A stretch of DNA of 64,000 nt from Veillonella magna DSM 19857 (GCF_000428745.1 NZ_AUAN01000009.1:40466-104465), one strand, 5' to 3'; positions 47,016-56,759 are shown, counted from the stretch's first letter. Translations and numbers: made by a program. Notes: generated from the sequence alone by a model not told the origin.

Positions 47016-48216
47016 ATATATAGTCCACCGGCACCGGCTGCAAGCCTAGCTTTTCTAAATCTGCGCATACTTCAGAAACAGATCGTCCATCGGCAATTTC
47101 AAATTGTGCATCCCCATCATGATTTGTCTTTTCACTATGAGTCCCTATTCCAGTGCTTACACCGGCGGACAATTTATTCGCTGCAATGCTTGCCATCGCA
47201 TTCCGCACACGAGCACACTCCCGTGTTGATACCGTAATAGATGCGGAAGGTATAAATAAACGATATGCACACACAATCTGTAATAGCTCTGCTTCGCCAA
47301 TACCTGTAGCAGTTATTGATGTATTATTTTTTATAGGCCGTAAGCGTGGACATGAAAAAGCAACTTCCGCATGCGGATAGGCTTGTTGCAACATTCTAGC
47401 ATGAATCCCTGTAGCATATGCGTCTTTTCTAAAGTCAGCTAATCCTAGCAACGCTGCAAATCCTACTCCACGCATCCCTCCACGCAAAGCTCTTTCCTGT
47501 GCATGAAAACGATAGGGGAATATGCGTTTGGCACCAGCAAGGTGTAACTGTTCATATACTAGGCTGTCATACGTTTCTTGGAATACCGTTACATAATCAG
47601 CACCGCACTGATGTAATAATGCATACTCTTCACTGTTTACCGGATATATTTCAAGTCCAACAACCCGAAAATACTTTCTGGCTATTTGGCATGCTTCACT
47701 AATATAGGAAATATCCGACATGGATCTGCTCTCACCGGTAAGTAATAAAATCTCCTGTAGGCCGGTAGAGGCAATAGCCTGCATTTCTCGTTCAATTTCA
47801 TCACGATTGAGTGCTGCCCTCTTAATTGTATTATGACAATTAAACCCGCAATACACACAATAGTTTTCACAATAATTCGATAAATATAACGGGGTAAAAA
47901 TCTGTATGCCATTTCCGAAGTACGCTTCTTTTACAGCCTTAGCCCGCTGAGCCATTGCCTCCAAATACGGCTTTGCTGCCGGTGATAGTAGTGCGCCAAA
48001 ATTTTTCCATGACAGACGGTCTACTTGCAGAGCCTCTTCCACATCAATGGCGGTATATTCTTTTGGGCTATATATCTCTCTGGCAGATATAACCTTGTGC
48101 ATCAATGTTTCATCAATTACTTCCATACCGGTTATATATGACATCGAATCGCTTCGTTTCTGCTGCCATGCTTGTCGTACTACATCATTTATAATTGTCT
48201 TGTTTATATCGTACAT
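47008..48216 (-). CDS. thiH: 2-iminoacetate synthase ThiH
   Basis: Radical SAM tyrosine lyase that yields dehydroglycine for thiazole synthesis. 402 residues. The cluster motif CENYCVYCGF is near residue 115, and TGESRSMSDISYI and GLEIYPVNSEEY follow, as in ThiH. It is encoded 12 bases after thiG. Use of ThiH, not glycine oxidase ThiO, fits an anaerobe. Confidence 0.93.
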   Translation of the reverse strand: MYDINKTIINDVVRQAWQQKRSDSMSYITGMEVIDETLMHKVISAREIYSPKEYTAIDVEEALQVDRLSWKNFGALLSPAAKPYLEAMAQRAKAVKEAYFGNGIQIFTPLYLSNYCENYCVYCGFNCHNTIKRAALNRDEIEREMQAIASTGLQEILLLTGESRSMSDISYISEACQIARKYFRVVGLEIYPVNSEEYALLHQCGADYVTVFQETYDSLVYEQLHLAGAKRIFPYRFHAQERALRGGMRGVGFAALLGLADFRKDAYATGIHARMLQQAYPHAEVAFSCPRLRPIKNNTSITATGIGEAELLQIVCAYRLFIPSASITVSTRECARVRNAMASIAANKLSAGVSTGIGTHSEKTNHDGDAQFEIADGRSVSEVCADLEKLGLQPVPVDYIYV

Positions 48217-48228
48217 ATTCTCCTCCTA

Positions 48229-49032
48229 CTATCGTAAATATCCCGTAAGAGGTGAAGATGCTTGTCCACCACGTTCAAGTACGCGCCCTAGTCCAGATAA
48301 ATACGACCTACGCCCGGCTTGAATGGCCATATTAAATGCCTTAGCCATTCCGGAAATATCCTTCGCTGTGGCAATAGCTGTATTAGCCATAATAGCCGTA
48401 ACCCCCATCTCCATAGCCGCGCATGCTTCCGACGGTTTTCCTATACCGGCATCCACAATAATCGGTACTGAAAGCTCGTCTACTAACAATTGAATCCATT
48501 CTTTATTAATAAGCCCTTTATTAGAACCAATCGGTGCTGCCAAAGGCATTACACACGCCGCCCCTGCCTGCACTAAATCTCTTGCTACTGTCAAATCGGG
48601 AAACATATAAGGCATAACTACAAATCCCTCTTTCGCCAGCTGTTCTGTTGCTCTCACAGTTTCTTGGTTATCCGGTAATAGATAACGGCTATCCCTCATG
48701 ATTTCAATTTTAATAAACGGTGTGTGACAAATACGATGAGCCAAACGAGCAATCCGCACAGCCTCTTCTGCATTACGTGCACCCGATGTATTAGGCACTA
48801 TACCCACTGTTGACGGTATATACTCTAAAATATTAGCAACACCTCCTTCATTTGTCCGCCGTAAAGCCAAGGTAATCAATTCTACCTCAGCTGCTTCCGT
48901 TACAGCTTGTACTAAGGGTAATGAAAACTTACCCGAGCCTAAAACAAACCGTGATGAAAATCGATGGTCGCCCAAATACCATTCATCATTTTGTCCATTC
49001 TGTTCTGCTGTCATCAGTGTATCTTCTTTCAT
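48229..49032 (-). CDS. thiG: Thiazole synthase ThiG
   Basis: Forms the thiazole phosphate ring from DXP, ThiS-thiocarboxylate and iminoacetate. 267 residues. [44 protein letters not shown] and [19 protein letters not shown] are clear family blocks, and a Lys in FIKIEIM is in the place of the Schiff-base lysine. Confidence 0.95.
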   Translation of the reverse strand: MKEDTLMTAEQNGQNDEWYLGDHRFSSRFVLGSGKFSLPLVQAVTEAAEVELITLALRRTNEGGVANILEYIPSTVGIVPNTSGARNAEEAVRIARLAHRICHTPFIKIEIMRDSRYLLPDNQETVRATEQLAKEGFVVMPYMFPDLTVARDLVQAGAACVMPLAAPIGSNKGLINKEWIQLLVDELSVPIIVDAGIGKPSEACAAMEMGVTAIMANTAIATAKDISGMAKAFNMAIQAGRRSYLSGLGRVLERGGQASSPLTGYLR

Positions 49033-49094
49033 ACCTACGCCTTTACCTCCTTCTTCTACATCTTTTACCGGTTTAACTTATATTTTCTCCTACC

Positions 49095-49796
49095 TCACGG
49101 TTTTCCTCCCAGTACAATAGATGTCACCACATTAGCCATTTGTGAAGCACATAATACAACCCTTGGCGCCATGACGGAATTTTTTCCTTCGATCCCGCTA
49201 TACCCATCGCCACATAAATATAAATGAGTTCCTAAACGTTTTACACACATATCATTTGTTCTCCCGTATCCGGCCATACCATTACCTGACACAATAGTTA
49301 TTTCCGGTAATTGTCGACGGATCTCTCTCACCAACATTGCTTTTTGATCTGCCACATCAAACGCTTCGCAAACAATCGTCGACTCTTGTAAATAAGGGAT
49401 CACCGTAGACGGGGTCAATCTATCGGTAATACAAGTAATTTGTATGCCGGGATTAATCATCGCTAAAATTTTACGCAGTGCCTCCGTTTTATACTGCCCT
49501 ACGTGTTGTAAAAAATAATGCTGTCTGTTTAAATTTGTAATATCTACCCGATCAAAATCAAGCAATGTTAATTTGCCTACACCAATACGAGTTAATTGAA
49601 CGGCAATATTTGATCCCAATCCTCCCAATCCGGCAACTGCCACATGTGCCTTGGCTAATTGTTCCTGCACGTCTCTACCATGACGACTACATAAAGCCTG
49701 CCACAAATGTTGTACGTCATTCTCCTCTGTTTCCAAAGGTGGCCATGAGTTTATACTACTAAAATCTGTCTTCTGTTCATTTTTTTCCATTATCAT
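49095..49796 (-). CDS. thiF: ThiS adenylyltransferase ThiF
   Basis: E1-like enzyme that adenylates the ThiS C-terminus. 233 residues with the nucleotide loop VAGLGGLGSNIAVQLTRIGV and LLDFDRVDITNLNRQ. It lacks the paired CxxC zinc motifs of Escherichia ThiF, as do short ThiF proteins of clostridia. It overlaps thiS by four bases (ATGA). Confidence 0.88.
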   Translation of the reverse strand: MIMEKNEQKTDFSSINSWPPLETEENDVQHLWQALCSRHGRDVQEQLAKAHVAVAGLGGLGSNIAVQLTRIGVGKLTLLDFDRVDITNLNRQHYFLQHVGQYKTEALRKILAMINPGIQITCITDRLTPSTVIPYLQESTIVCEAFDVADQKAMLVREIRRQLPEITIVSGNGMAGYGRTNDMCVKRLGTHLYLCGDGYSGIEGKNSVMAPRVVLCASQMANVVTSIVLGGKP

Positions 49797-49996
49797 CCAC
49801 CGCCAACAAAACTAACAACTTCTATCTGCATACCATCACTCAGTATTATAGCTTCATATGCTTCAGGCCCTACAATAGTACCATCAAGCTCTACAGCAAC
49901 AGTTTTAATCCCATAGCCTTTGCTTTCTAACCAATGTGCCAACGATATTGGCTCCGCGATTTCTACACTATTACCATTTACCAAAAGCCTTACCAT
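49793..49996 (-). CDS. thiS: Sulfur carrier protein ThiS
   Basis: Ubiquitin-like carrier of 67 residues whose C-terminal Gly-Gly (SFVGGG) is adenylated and thiocarboxylated. VEIAEPISLAHWLESKGYG matches the family. The ATG at 49996 is nine bases from AAAGGAGG; an upstream frame extension to 50041 lies within the leader hairpin and is not used. Confidence 0.9.
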   Translation of the reverse strand: MVRLLVNGNSVEIAEPISLAHWLESKGYGIKTVAVELDGTIVGPEAYEAIILSDGMQIEVVSFVGGG

Positions 49997-50014
49997 ACCA
50001 TATTTCCTCCTTTC

Positions 50015-50070
50015 TAAAAAAGAGTTCACAAAGGATGACACCCGCGGTGGTGTCCCCCTTCATGAACTCT
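50015..50070 (-). terminator. Second hairpin with T run in the thi leader
   Basis: A bulged stem (arms 50021-50030 and 50061-50070 with an inner GACACC/GGTGTC stem) followed on the minus strand by six T, directly before the thiS ribosome site. It can act as an extra terminator below the TPP riboswitch. Confidence 0.6.
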
Positions 50071-50109
50071 GTTCAATCACATGGTCTTCCTATAATTCAA
50101 TTGAAAAAA

Positions 50110-50241
50110 CAAAAGGGGAATAGGTCATCTACCTATTCCCGCAAATCTTCATCATATAATCCCTACGTTGGCATTACCCAAATCAGGTTTGCGGGTCGAA
50201 GTCTTTAGCTTCCTCTCAGCCTGTCACACAAGCTCCCCTTA
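50110..50241 (-). promoter_or_regulatory. TPP (THI-box) riboswitch with terminator
   Basis: On the minus strand the THI-element sequence is complete: GGGGAGCT, ACAGGCTGAGAGG, GACCCGCAAACCTGATTTGG and GTAATGCCAACGTAGGGA (50159-50241). The expression platform is a stem at 50114-50140 followed by T-rich sequence. It shuts off the thiS-F-G-H-E operon when thiamine pyrophosphate is plentiful. Confidence 0.95.
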
Positions 50242-50257
50242 TTATTTTTACAACGTA

Positions 50258-50287
50258 ATCATACGCTTTGCATTATACTATTGTCAA
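50258..50287 (-). promoter_or_regulatory. Promoter of the thi operon
   Basis: TTGACA (50282-50287) and TATGAT (50258-50263) on the minus strand with an 18-base spacer, just upstream of the riboswitch. Confidence 0.7.
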
Positions 50288-50310
50288 GTAAATTATGACT
50301 GAAACATTTC

Positions 50311-51207
50311 TTAGAAATTCCACGTACCGAATTTTCCATCGTAGAAATCTTTTTCAGCCTGACGAATTTCTGCCTGTGTATTCATTACAAACGGACCGGC
50401 TGCTACAATCGGTTCATTAATCGGCTCACCGCTGAGGACGATGAGTTCTGCCCCTTCTTCACCAGCTGTGATTGTAATTTGACCGGCCTCATCGGCAAAT
50501 ACTGCAAGCTCTCCTTGCTTTACTGTTTCATTAGCATTCAATGTGGCTGTGCCGTAAATGGTGAGCATTAACAGATGATAGTTCTCCGGTTCCTGTACCG
50601 TTACCGTTTTCCCCGGTGCTACTTTGAGTCGATATACATTCATCGGTGTGAACGTATGCGCCGGTCCTTTAGCACCGAATGCTTCTCCGGCTACCACAAT
50701 GGCCTCACCATCCTTACCATCATCACCGATTGTTGCCGTTCCCATCTGATTAGCTTCCAAGGCTTGATATCCCGGTGTCGCCATCTTATGTTCAATAGGC
50801 AAGTTCACCCACAGTTGCAACATATGAAACGGACGATCCTGTTTGGCATATTCTTTTTCATGATACTCCTTGTGCAGAATGCCGGCACCGGCAGTCATCC
50901 ACTGCACATCACCGGGCTCGATAACACCATGATTACCTCGATTGTCATGATGCTCTACTTTGCCTTCGAAAGCAAAAGTAACTGTTTCGAAACCACGATG
51001 CGGATGGGCACCTACACCAACTTCGTCTTCTGTGCCCGGGAATATAGTAGGCGCATTATAATCCATCAACAAAAACGGAGAGTATCTACGCATATCACGA
51101 CCGTATACAGCTGCCGGCAACAACTGATTTACTTTAAATCCGTTACCTACCCAATGATATCCGTTGCCTCTGATAATTTCCTCTACGTTTCTAATTTCTT
51201 TATTCAT
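50311..51207 (-). CDS. Pirin family protein
   Basis: Bicupin protein of 298 residues. The metal site lies in GVGAHPHRGFETVTFAFEG and VEHHDNRGNHG, followed by GDVQWMTAGAGILHKEYH, the classic pirin pattern. Relatives include quercetin 2,3-dioxygenases and redox-responsive regulators; the function here is unknown. AAGGAATG precedes the ATG. Single-gene transcript. Confidence 0.9.
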   Translation of the reverse strand: MNKEIRNVEEIIRGNGYHWVGNGFKVNQLLPAAVYGRDMRRYSPFLLMDYNAPTIFPGTEDEVGVGAHPHRGFETVTFAFEGKVEHHDNRGNHGVIEPGDVQWMTAGAGILHKEYHEKEYAKQDRPFHMLQLWVNLPIEHKMATPGYQALEANQMGTATIGDDGKDGEAIVVAGEAFGAKGPAHTFTPMNVYRLKVAPGKTVTVQEPENYHLLMLTIYGTATLNANETVKQGELAVFADEAGQITITAGEEGAELIVLSGEPINEPIVAAGPFVMNTQAEIRQAEKDFYDGKFGTWNF

Positions 51208-51291
51208 ATTCTATCATTCCTTCCTCTTTTCGACATGAATAATGTCGTCTTCTTTTATATCGATAATATTCGATGTATTTAACTTGCCATT

Positions 51292-51320
51292 ATAATACTA
51301 TATTTTTATATCGTAGTCAA
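51292..51320 (-). promoter_or_regulatory. Promoter of the pirin gene
   Basis: TTGACT (51315-51320) and TATTAT (51292-51297) on the minus strand with a 17-base spacer. A TATAAT at 51491-51496 points toward the MFS gene on the plus strand, without a clear -35. The rest of 51208-51594 is empty. Confidence 0.55.
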
Positions 51321-51594
51321 CTTTTATATACTTACAGTTTTATTTTTCTGTAGGATATCCTATAACTCAAGTATTTCAACAACAGCGCCATACATCTACA
51401 ATCAATATCACCTTTACGTTATATCTTAATGCCTCTCTTTTAGCGGCATTCTTTTATAGGAAACTATTTATTCCCTAATAGTTTTCATCGTATAATAGCT
51501 ATAGAGCAGGAATACACTCTGAAACGAGATGACATATCATAGTCTGTATCGACTGTAAAATACAATACATACAATAGTAAGGAAGTGATTAGCT

Positions 51595-52776
51595 ATGGAA
51601 CCATGGAGACGCACCGTCTATATCTGTTTATTCGGTGCTTTTCTGGCATCAACGGGCATCAGTCAACTAGCCCCTATTTTACCGATTTATTTACACGAGC
51701 TGGGGATGGAAAGTTCCAAGGATATTGCCGTTTGGTCCGGTTGGGCCATGGGGATTACCCATGTAGTCGTTGCTTTATCCGCTCCCTTTTGGGGCAAGCT
51801 AGCCGATCGTAAAGGCAGAAAAATTATTCTCCTCCGTGCCGGCTTTGGCATGATGATTTGTAACATACTGATCGGATTTGTAACCAGTCCTATTCAGCTG
51901 GTAGGTGTCCGGTTATTGCAAGGCTTGGTGTCGGGCTATTTTTCCGGTTCCATTACATTGGTAGCTACGGAAACACCGGAAAAGCATACCGGTTGGGCGC
52001 TCGGTTTATTAGCTAGCGCCAACTTAGCCGGTGCCTTACTGGGGCCTCTTATCGGAGGTTACTTAGCCGGCATATTCGGTATACGCAGCACCTTTTTTAT
52101 CACGGCTGCACTGCTTTGCGTTTCCACATTAATGACGCTGTTTTTTATCCACGAAAATTTTACGCCGCAGCCTACGGTAGAAAAGCAAGGATTCTCCGAG
52201 TTGCGTCATAAACTGGACTCTTTTGAACAGCTCGTTATTATTTCCGTCTCTTCCTTTATCTATGCCGTAGCTTTTATGTCCCTGCAGCCAATCATCACTG
52301 TGTATGTGCGTGACATCGTGCCACCGGCTACAGAACATTTGGCATTATTGGCAGGGCTTGTATTCTCGGCAACAGGCTTCGCTCAAATGATGAGCAGTTC
52401 CTTCTTAGGTCGCCTTATCGATCGCGTCGGTCCTCGCAAAGTTCTTATCATCGCTTTGTTATACGTAGGACTTCTTCATATCCCCCAGGCCTATGTCACC
52501 GATGTATGGCAACTGGGCTTGTTGCGTTTTCTTCTTGGCTTAGGATTAGGCGGACTCCTACCCGCCCTTAATACCTACATTTCTTCTCATACACCGAAGC
52601 AATATTCCGGCCAAGTGTTTTCCTATAATCAATCCATGCAATTCTTCGGTTATTTTCTGGGATCCATCGGCGGTGCTTCACTCATGGCTTGGTTTGGCTT
52701 CACCTTTCTCTTCTGGGCGACGGGGATTCTCTTTATGTTAAATGCATTATGGGTATTCCTACGCATCCGGTCATAA
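51595..52776 (+). CDS. MFS transporter, drug-efflux type
   Basis: Membrane protein of 393 residues with twelve helices. Motif A appears as GKLADRKGRKIIL between helices 2 and 3, and motif C-like GALLGPLIGGYLAGIFG in helix 5 is typical of DHA1 exporters. A second motif A-like block GRLIDRVGPRKVL is in the second half. Substrate unknown. AAGGAAGTG precedes the ATG. Confidence 0.88.
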   Translation: MEPWRRTVYICLFGAFLASTGISQLAPILPIYLHELGMESSKDIAVWSGWAMGITHVVVALSAPFWGKLADRKGRKIILLRAGFGMMICNILIGFVTSPIQLVGVRLLQGLVSGYFSGSITLVATETPEKHTGWALGLLASANLAGALLGPLIGGYLAGIFGIRSTFFITAALLCVSTLMTLFFIHENFTPQPTVEKQGFSELRHKLDSFEQLVIISVSSFIYAVAFMSLQPIITVYVRDIVPPATEHLALLAGLVFSATGFAQMMSSSFLGRLIDRVGPRKVLIIALLYVGLLHIPQAYVTDVWQLGLLRFLLGLGLGGLLPALNTYISSHTPKQYSGQVFSYNQSMQFFGYFLGSIGGASLMAWFGFTFLFWATGILFMLNALWVFLRIRS

Positions 52777-52970
52777 TACCGTATATGCCTATAGCCAACA
52801 ACTTTTTTTACTCTACTCGCACAGCGCATCAAAAACTCTATTCACATACCGCATCAAAATAATTTTTATGATTTACCCTTTGCTTTCATCCTACTAAAGA
52901 TACATAAAATAGCCTTTATAATCTATTGCTCTCTGACTTCTCATAAAACTATTCTGTCTTTTCTTTATAC

Positions 52971-53047
52971 AAAAAAGTGGTGTCTATCTTGTACATAACG
53001 TCATGCATACATGCTGACTTACCGTTACAAGAACAGACACCACTTTT
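52971..53047. terminator. Long bidirectional terminator between convergent genes
   Basis: Outer arms of 13 bp (52972-52985 with 53035-53047) and an inner stem (TCTTGTA with TACAAGA) form a ~75-base structure flanked by A and T runs. It separates the MFS gene from the EamA gene. Nothing else is seen in 52777-53096. Confidence 0.7.
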
Positions 53048-53096
53048 CATTTTCCTATATTCTTAATTTTCTTGTATTCTTATTGTCACCGTATGT

Positions 53097-53993
53097 TTAG
53101 TTTGCTTTCTTTTCATTGGCCAATATAAATATAGTGGACAAAATCATAACAAAACCAATCATATCCGATGTAACAAACGTATTTCCCAATACTAACCATC
53201 CCAACAACGCTGCCGAAATTGGTTCAATAGAAGATAATACCGAACCCCGCACGGCACCGATACGGCGCACACCTTCCAAATAGGCGTTAAAGGACACCAC
53301 TGTTCCTAAAATAACAATGCCAAATAAGGCTCCGAATGTCCACATGTCCCATGTTCCCGGCACTTCATGAAGAGGCCATGCACCATATGCCAAAATTCCT
53401 CCGGCCATCATCGCCAATCCTACAACCGGCCCGGTCCCATAGGTTCTTAAAATTTGTACCGGCTGTACACTGTATATAGCTACTGCCACCGCTGATAATA
53501 ATCCCCAGAAAAGCACGGCTTCGTTAATATTCAACTTTGAAAAGTCACCGTGCAGCGCAATTAGTGCCGTACCTACGGTAGCCAATAATACACTGATGCC
53601 TTCTCCCCAGCTGGGTTTTACACGATGGACTACCGACATGTATATGATAATCATAGCCGGCGCCAAATATTGTAATACCGTGGCGATACCGGCACCGGCA
53701 TAAAAAATAGATCGGAAATAGGAATATTGGCACAATGCCATCCCCAAAATGCCGAAGACTAACAGCTTGGCCGTATCCTTTGGACTTTTAAAAATCCGAA
53801 ACATCGTCCCTCGCATACGAAAAAAAACATAGAATACCGTTATGGCACCGGCTGACAACAAGCGTACAACCAACAGCCATTCCGGAGTAATTCCCCGTTG
53901 TTGCTGAATAAACTGGGCACAAATCCCCGAGAATCCCCATAGGATACCACCTAATAACGTCAATGCAATACCAATCAACGTATTCCTATCCAC
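53097..53993 (-). CDS. EamA/DMT family transporter
   Basis: 298 residues, ten helices, two EamA repeats (WGFSGICAQFIQQ near the start; SFNAYLEGVRRIGAVRGSVL and SSIEPISAALLGWLVLGNTF near the end). Such proteins usually export amino acids or metabolites. It starts at a GTG that overlaps the stop of the YhcH gene by one base, so the two are coupled. Confidence 0.88.
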   Translation of the reverse strand: MDRNTLIGIALTLLGGILWGFSGICAQFIQQQRGITPEWLLVVRLLSAGAITVFYVFFRMRGTMFRIFKSPKDTAKLLVFGILGMALCQYSYFRSIFYAGAGIATVLQYLAPAMIIIYMSVVHRVKPSWGEGISVLLATVGTALIALHGDFSKLNINEAVLFWGLLSAVAVAIYSVQPVQILRTYGTGPVVGLAMMAGGILAYGAWPLHEVPGTWDMWTFGALFGIVILGTVVSFNAYLEGVRRIGAVRGSVLSSIEPISAALLGWLVLGNTFVTSDMIGFVMILSTIFILANEKKAN

Positions 53994-54463
53994 TACAATG
54001 CCTCCACACTCACTTTAACGACTACCTTGCGAACCGCCTGCGGTGTATCATCAATCGCCATTAACGGACGATGAATATCTTCCGGGAAAAAGATGGCATA
54101 GCAGCCTTCACGCAAATCGAGTACACCTTCATCAGTCAGCGTCGTATCATAAAACCATAAATCCCGTTCCGGCATAGCCTCCGTCGGCGCTGCCTGTCCT
54201 CGGTCACAGGCAAAGCCAATGCGCTCATGCCCTTGTACCATGAACTGTACATCAATGTAACGCTTGTGCTGTTCCGGTTTTGTATCTGTCAGGTGTCGCG
54301 TCGATACGGCATCTACATTAGCATACATCCGCTCTCCATCAATACCAACACGCCCCGGTTCCATCGCCATAAAGTCATGTTCCTTTAAAAATGTTAACGC
54401 TTCTTCTAACGCCTTGGGTAAATGAAACTGTGTAAAATCTATGTCCAATGTTCCGAATATCAT
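53993..54463 (-). CDS. YhcH/YjgK/YiaL family protein
   Basis: DUF386 cupin-like protein, 156 residues, with HKRYIDVQFMVQGHERIG, DLREGCYAIFFPEDIHRPLM and the C-terminal VRKVVVKV, all typical. Relatives are linked to sialic acid or other sugar metabolism and to beta-galactosidase subunit beta; the role here is unknown. The ATG at 54463 is seven bases from GGAGG. Confidence 0.88.
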   Translation of the reverse strand: MIFGTLDIDFTQFHLPKALEEALTFLKEHDFMAMEPGRVGIDGERMYANVDAVSTRHLTDTKPEQHKRYIDVQFMVQGHERIGFACDRGQAAPTEAMPERDLWFYDTTLTDEGVLDLREGCYAIFFPEDIHRPLMAIDDTPQAVRKVVVKVSVEAL

Positions 54464-54606
54464 CGCACATCCTCCGTTCCTACTACCGAGCACTGCCGCT
54501 CACAACTACAATATTTCCTCTACTATACCATCCCTCCCCCTAAAGGGCAACCGAAAGCCCGTCGTCTCTTTCCTTTTTCCTTCTTTCCACATACTTCCCA
54601 CATAAT

Positions 54607-54673
54607 AAGAGGCCCCGCATATAAGTTGAAAAGCATTCATCCAATCTGCTTTTGCTCCCTATATACGGGGCCT
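54607..54673 (-). terminator. Terminator after the EF-G-like gene
   Basis: GC-rich outer arms (AGGCCCCG and CGGGGCCT, with ATATA extensions) and an inner AAAAGCA/TGCTTTT stem, 17 bases beyond the stop codon. Confidence 0.65.
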
Positions 54674-54689
54674 TCCTTACTATATACTG

Positions 54690-56759
54690 CTATTCTTCCT
54701 TCGCTTCATACTTTGCGATAATTGCTTCTGCTAATTTATGGGGTACTTCTTCATAACTGCTAAACGTCATATTAAATACGCCCTGTCCTTGCGTCATGGA
54801 GCGCAACACTGTTACATAATCCAACATTTCCGCAAACGGTACTTGTGCCTTAACAATGGTGATACCTTCCCGTTCACCCTGTTCCATACCAAGCACGCGA
54901 CCGCGACGACTGTTCAAGTCACCCATGATATCGCCCATAAAAGAATCCGGCGCAATAACGTTTACTTCATATACCGGTTCCAACAAGACCGGCTTAGCTT
55001 CTGGAATAGCTTTCTTTAATGCCTGCGCAGCGGCTACCTTGAAAGCAAGTTCCGACGAATCCACGGAATGATACGATCCGTCAAGCAAGGTAACCCGTAC
55101 GCCAATCATCGGATAGCCGGCAATTAAGCCTTTGTCCAACGTTTCCTTAGCACCTTTTTCTACGGCCGGAATATACTGTTTCGGAACAGCACCGCCGAAA
55201 ATTTTATCTACAAATTCAAAATCCGTACCATCATATAACGGCTCTACGCTAATCTTAACGTGACCGTACTGACCGTGGCCCCCGCTTTGTTTCTTATGCT
55301 TGCCTTCCACTTCGGCACTGCCGCGAATCGTTTCTCTATACGGAATATACGGTTTTTCTAATTTTGCTTTCACACCGTATTTGCGTTCCATCTTATTCAT
55401 AATGTGCTCCAGATGTACTTCACCCATGCATTTTACCTGCATCTGACGACCTTCTACATCCTTCACAACTACACATGTTAAATCTTCTTCGCCAATTTTC
55501 TGCAAAGCCGAGGCTAACTTTTCTTCGTCCCCCTTCTTTTCGGGAACCATAGCTACTGTAAGCAGTGGCTGCGGGAATCGAATTTGACGATACTTTACCT
55601 TGAACTCCGGTGTAGCAAAGGTATCACCCGTCTTTGATGCAGCCAATTTAGGAATGACAACAATATCTCCTGCGCCGGCTTCCGTAACCGGTACTTGCTG
55701 CTTCCCGATAAGCGTATACATCTTGCCCCATTTTTCTTCTACCCCTTGGGTTACATTAAGAAGCTTGTCCCCTTCTTTTAATTCACCGGAGAACACGCGA
55801 ACAAAACTTTGCTTACCCGCGAAAGGATCGAGAATCGTCTTAAAGACAAAACCTGTAAACGGCTTGTCCACATGAACAATTTTTTGTTCTCCCGAGTCTA
55901 CATCTTCTGCCGTCATAACTCGTTTAGTAGCATCCGGCATGTAGCGAATCATACGGTCCAGTACTTGATCCATACCGATATTCATAGCTGCACTACCACA
56001 CATAACAGGACATACACGACCGGTAATCATACCTTCTCTAAGTCCCTGGCGAATTTCTTCCAACGATAACTCTTCACCGTCCAAGTATTTTTCCAGCAAT
56101 TCGTCATTACCCTCGGCAGCAGCTTCTACCGTCATTTCGCGAATTTCTTCTACTTTATCGGCCAGTTCTGTCGGTACCGGAATTTCTGTCATCTTACCGT
56201 TGTCATATACATAAGCTGTGCGCTTAGCCACATCCACAACGCCTTTAAAATCCGGTCCTTCACCGATAGGTACCTGCAATGGCATGACAGCCTTACCGAA
56301 TAATTCGCGCATTTTTTCCAAAATTCCGAAGAAATCGGCTCCTTCCATGTCCATCTTGTTAATAAAAGCCATCCTCGGCATCTGCAGTTCTACGCCATAA
56401 TCCCATGCACGAACCGTGTCTACTTCTACGCCGGATGTCGCCGACAATACCATGAGCATACCATCCGAAGCACGCAAGGCCGCGCGCACTTCTCCGTGAA
56501 ATTCGGAATAGCCCGGTGTATCAATAAAATTAATTTTATGATCCTTCCATTCACATGGTGCCATTCCCAACTGGATGGTTACATTGCGTTTAATTTCTTC
56601 CGGTTCAAAGTCCATAATATGCTTATTATCTTGTCCCTTACCAACGGAAGCTACTGCTCCGCAAGCCAACAGTAATGTTTCTACAAGAGCCGTCTTACCT
56701 GCTCCGTCATGGGACACAACTGCCACATTACGGATTAAATCACCTGCATATTCTTTCAT
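54690..56759 (-). CDS. Elongation factor G-like GTPase
   Basis: 689 residues with all EF-G domains: G domain (1-~280), domain II, and domains III-V (PYIPYRETIRG, GHGQYGHVKISVEPL, SFMGDIMGDLNSRRGRVLGM). G1 is SHDGAGKTAL, G3 is DTPGYSEF, and G4 is NKMD. The catalytic His of DTPGH is Tyr and the G2 Thr block is altered (KRNVTIQLG). It is the EF-G-2/EF-G-like paralogue, not the main translocase. AAGGAGG precedes the ATG at 56759. Confidence 0.88.
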   Translation of the reverse strand: MKEYAGDLIRNVAVVSHDGAGKTALVETLLLACGAVASVGKGQDNKHIMDFEPEEIKRNVTIQLGMAPCEWKDHKINFIDTPGYSEFHGEVRAALRASDGMLMVLSATSGVEVDTVRAWDYGVELQMPRMAFINKMDMEGADFFGILEKMRELFGKAVMPLQVPIGEGPDFKGVVDVAKRTAYVYDNGKMTEIPVPTELADKVEEIREMTVEAAAEGNDELLEKYLDGEELSLEEIRQGLREGMITGRVCPVMCGSAAMNIGMDQVLDRMIRYMPDATKRVMTAEDVDSGEQKIVHVDKPFTGFVFKTILDPFAGKQSFVRVFSGELKEGDKLLNVTQGVEEKWGKMYTLIGKQQVPVTEAGAGDIVVIPKLAASKTGDTFATPEFKVKYRQIRFPQPLLTVAMVPEKKGDEEKLASALQKIGEEDLTCVVVKDVEGRQMQVKCMGEVHLEHIMNKMERKYGVKAKLEKPYIPYRETIRGSAEVEGKHKKQSGGHGQYGHVKISVEPLYDGTDFEFVDKIFGGAVPKQYIPAVEKGAKETLDKGLIAGYPMIGVRVTLLDGSYHSVDSSELAFKVAAAQALKKAIPEAKPVLLEPVYEVNVIAPDSFMGDIMGDLNSRRGRVLGMEQGEREGITIVKAQVPFAEMLDYVTVLRSMTQGQGVFNMTFSSYEEVPHKLAEAIIAKYEAKEE

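Noticed and set aside
50021..50070. T-box riboswitch before thiS, because of CCACCGCGGGTG and a T-run hairpin
   Set aside because: The GGGTGGNACCGCG core is not intact, no stem I or specifier loop is upstream, and a full TPP riboswitch already explains the leader.
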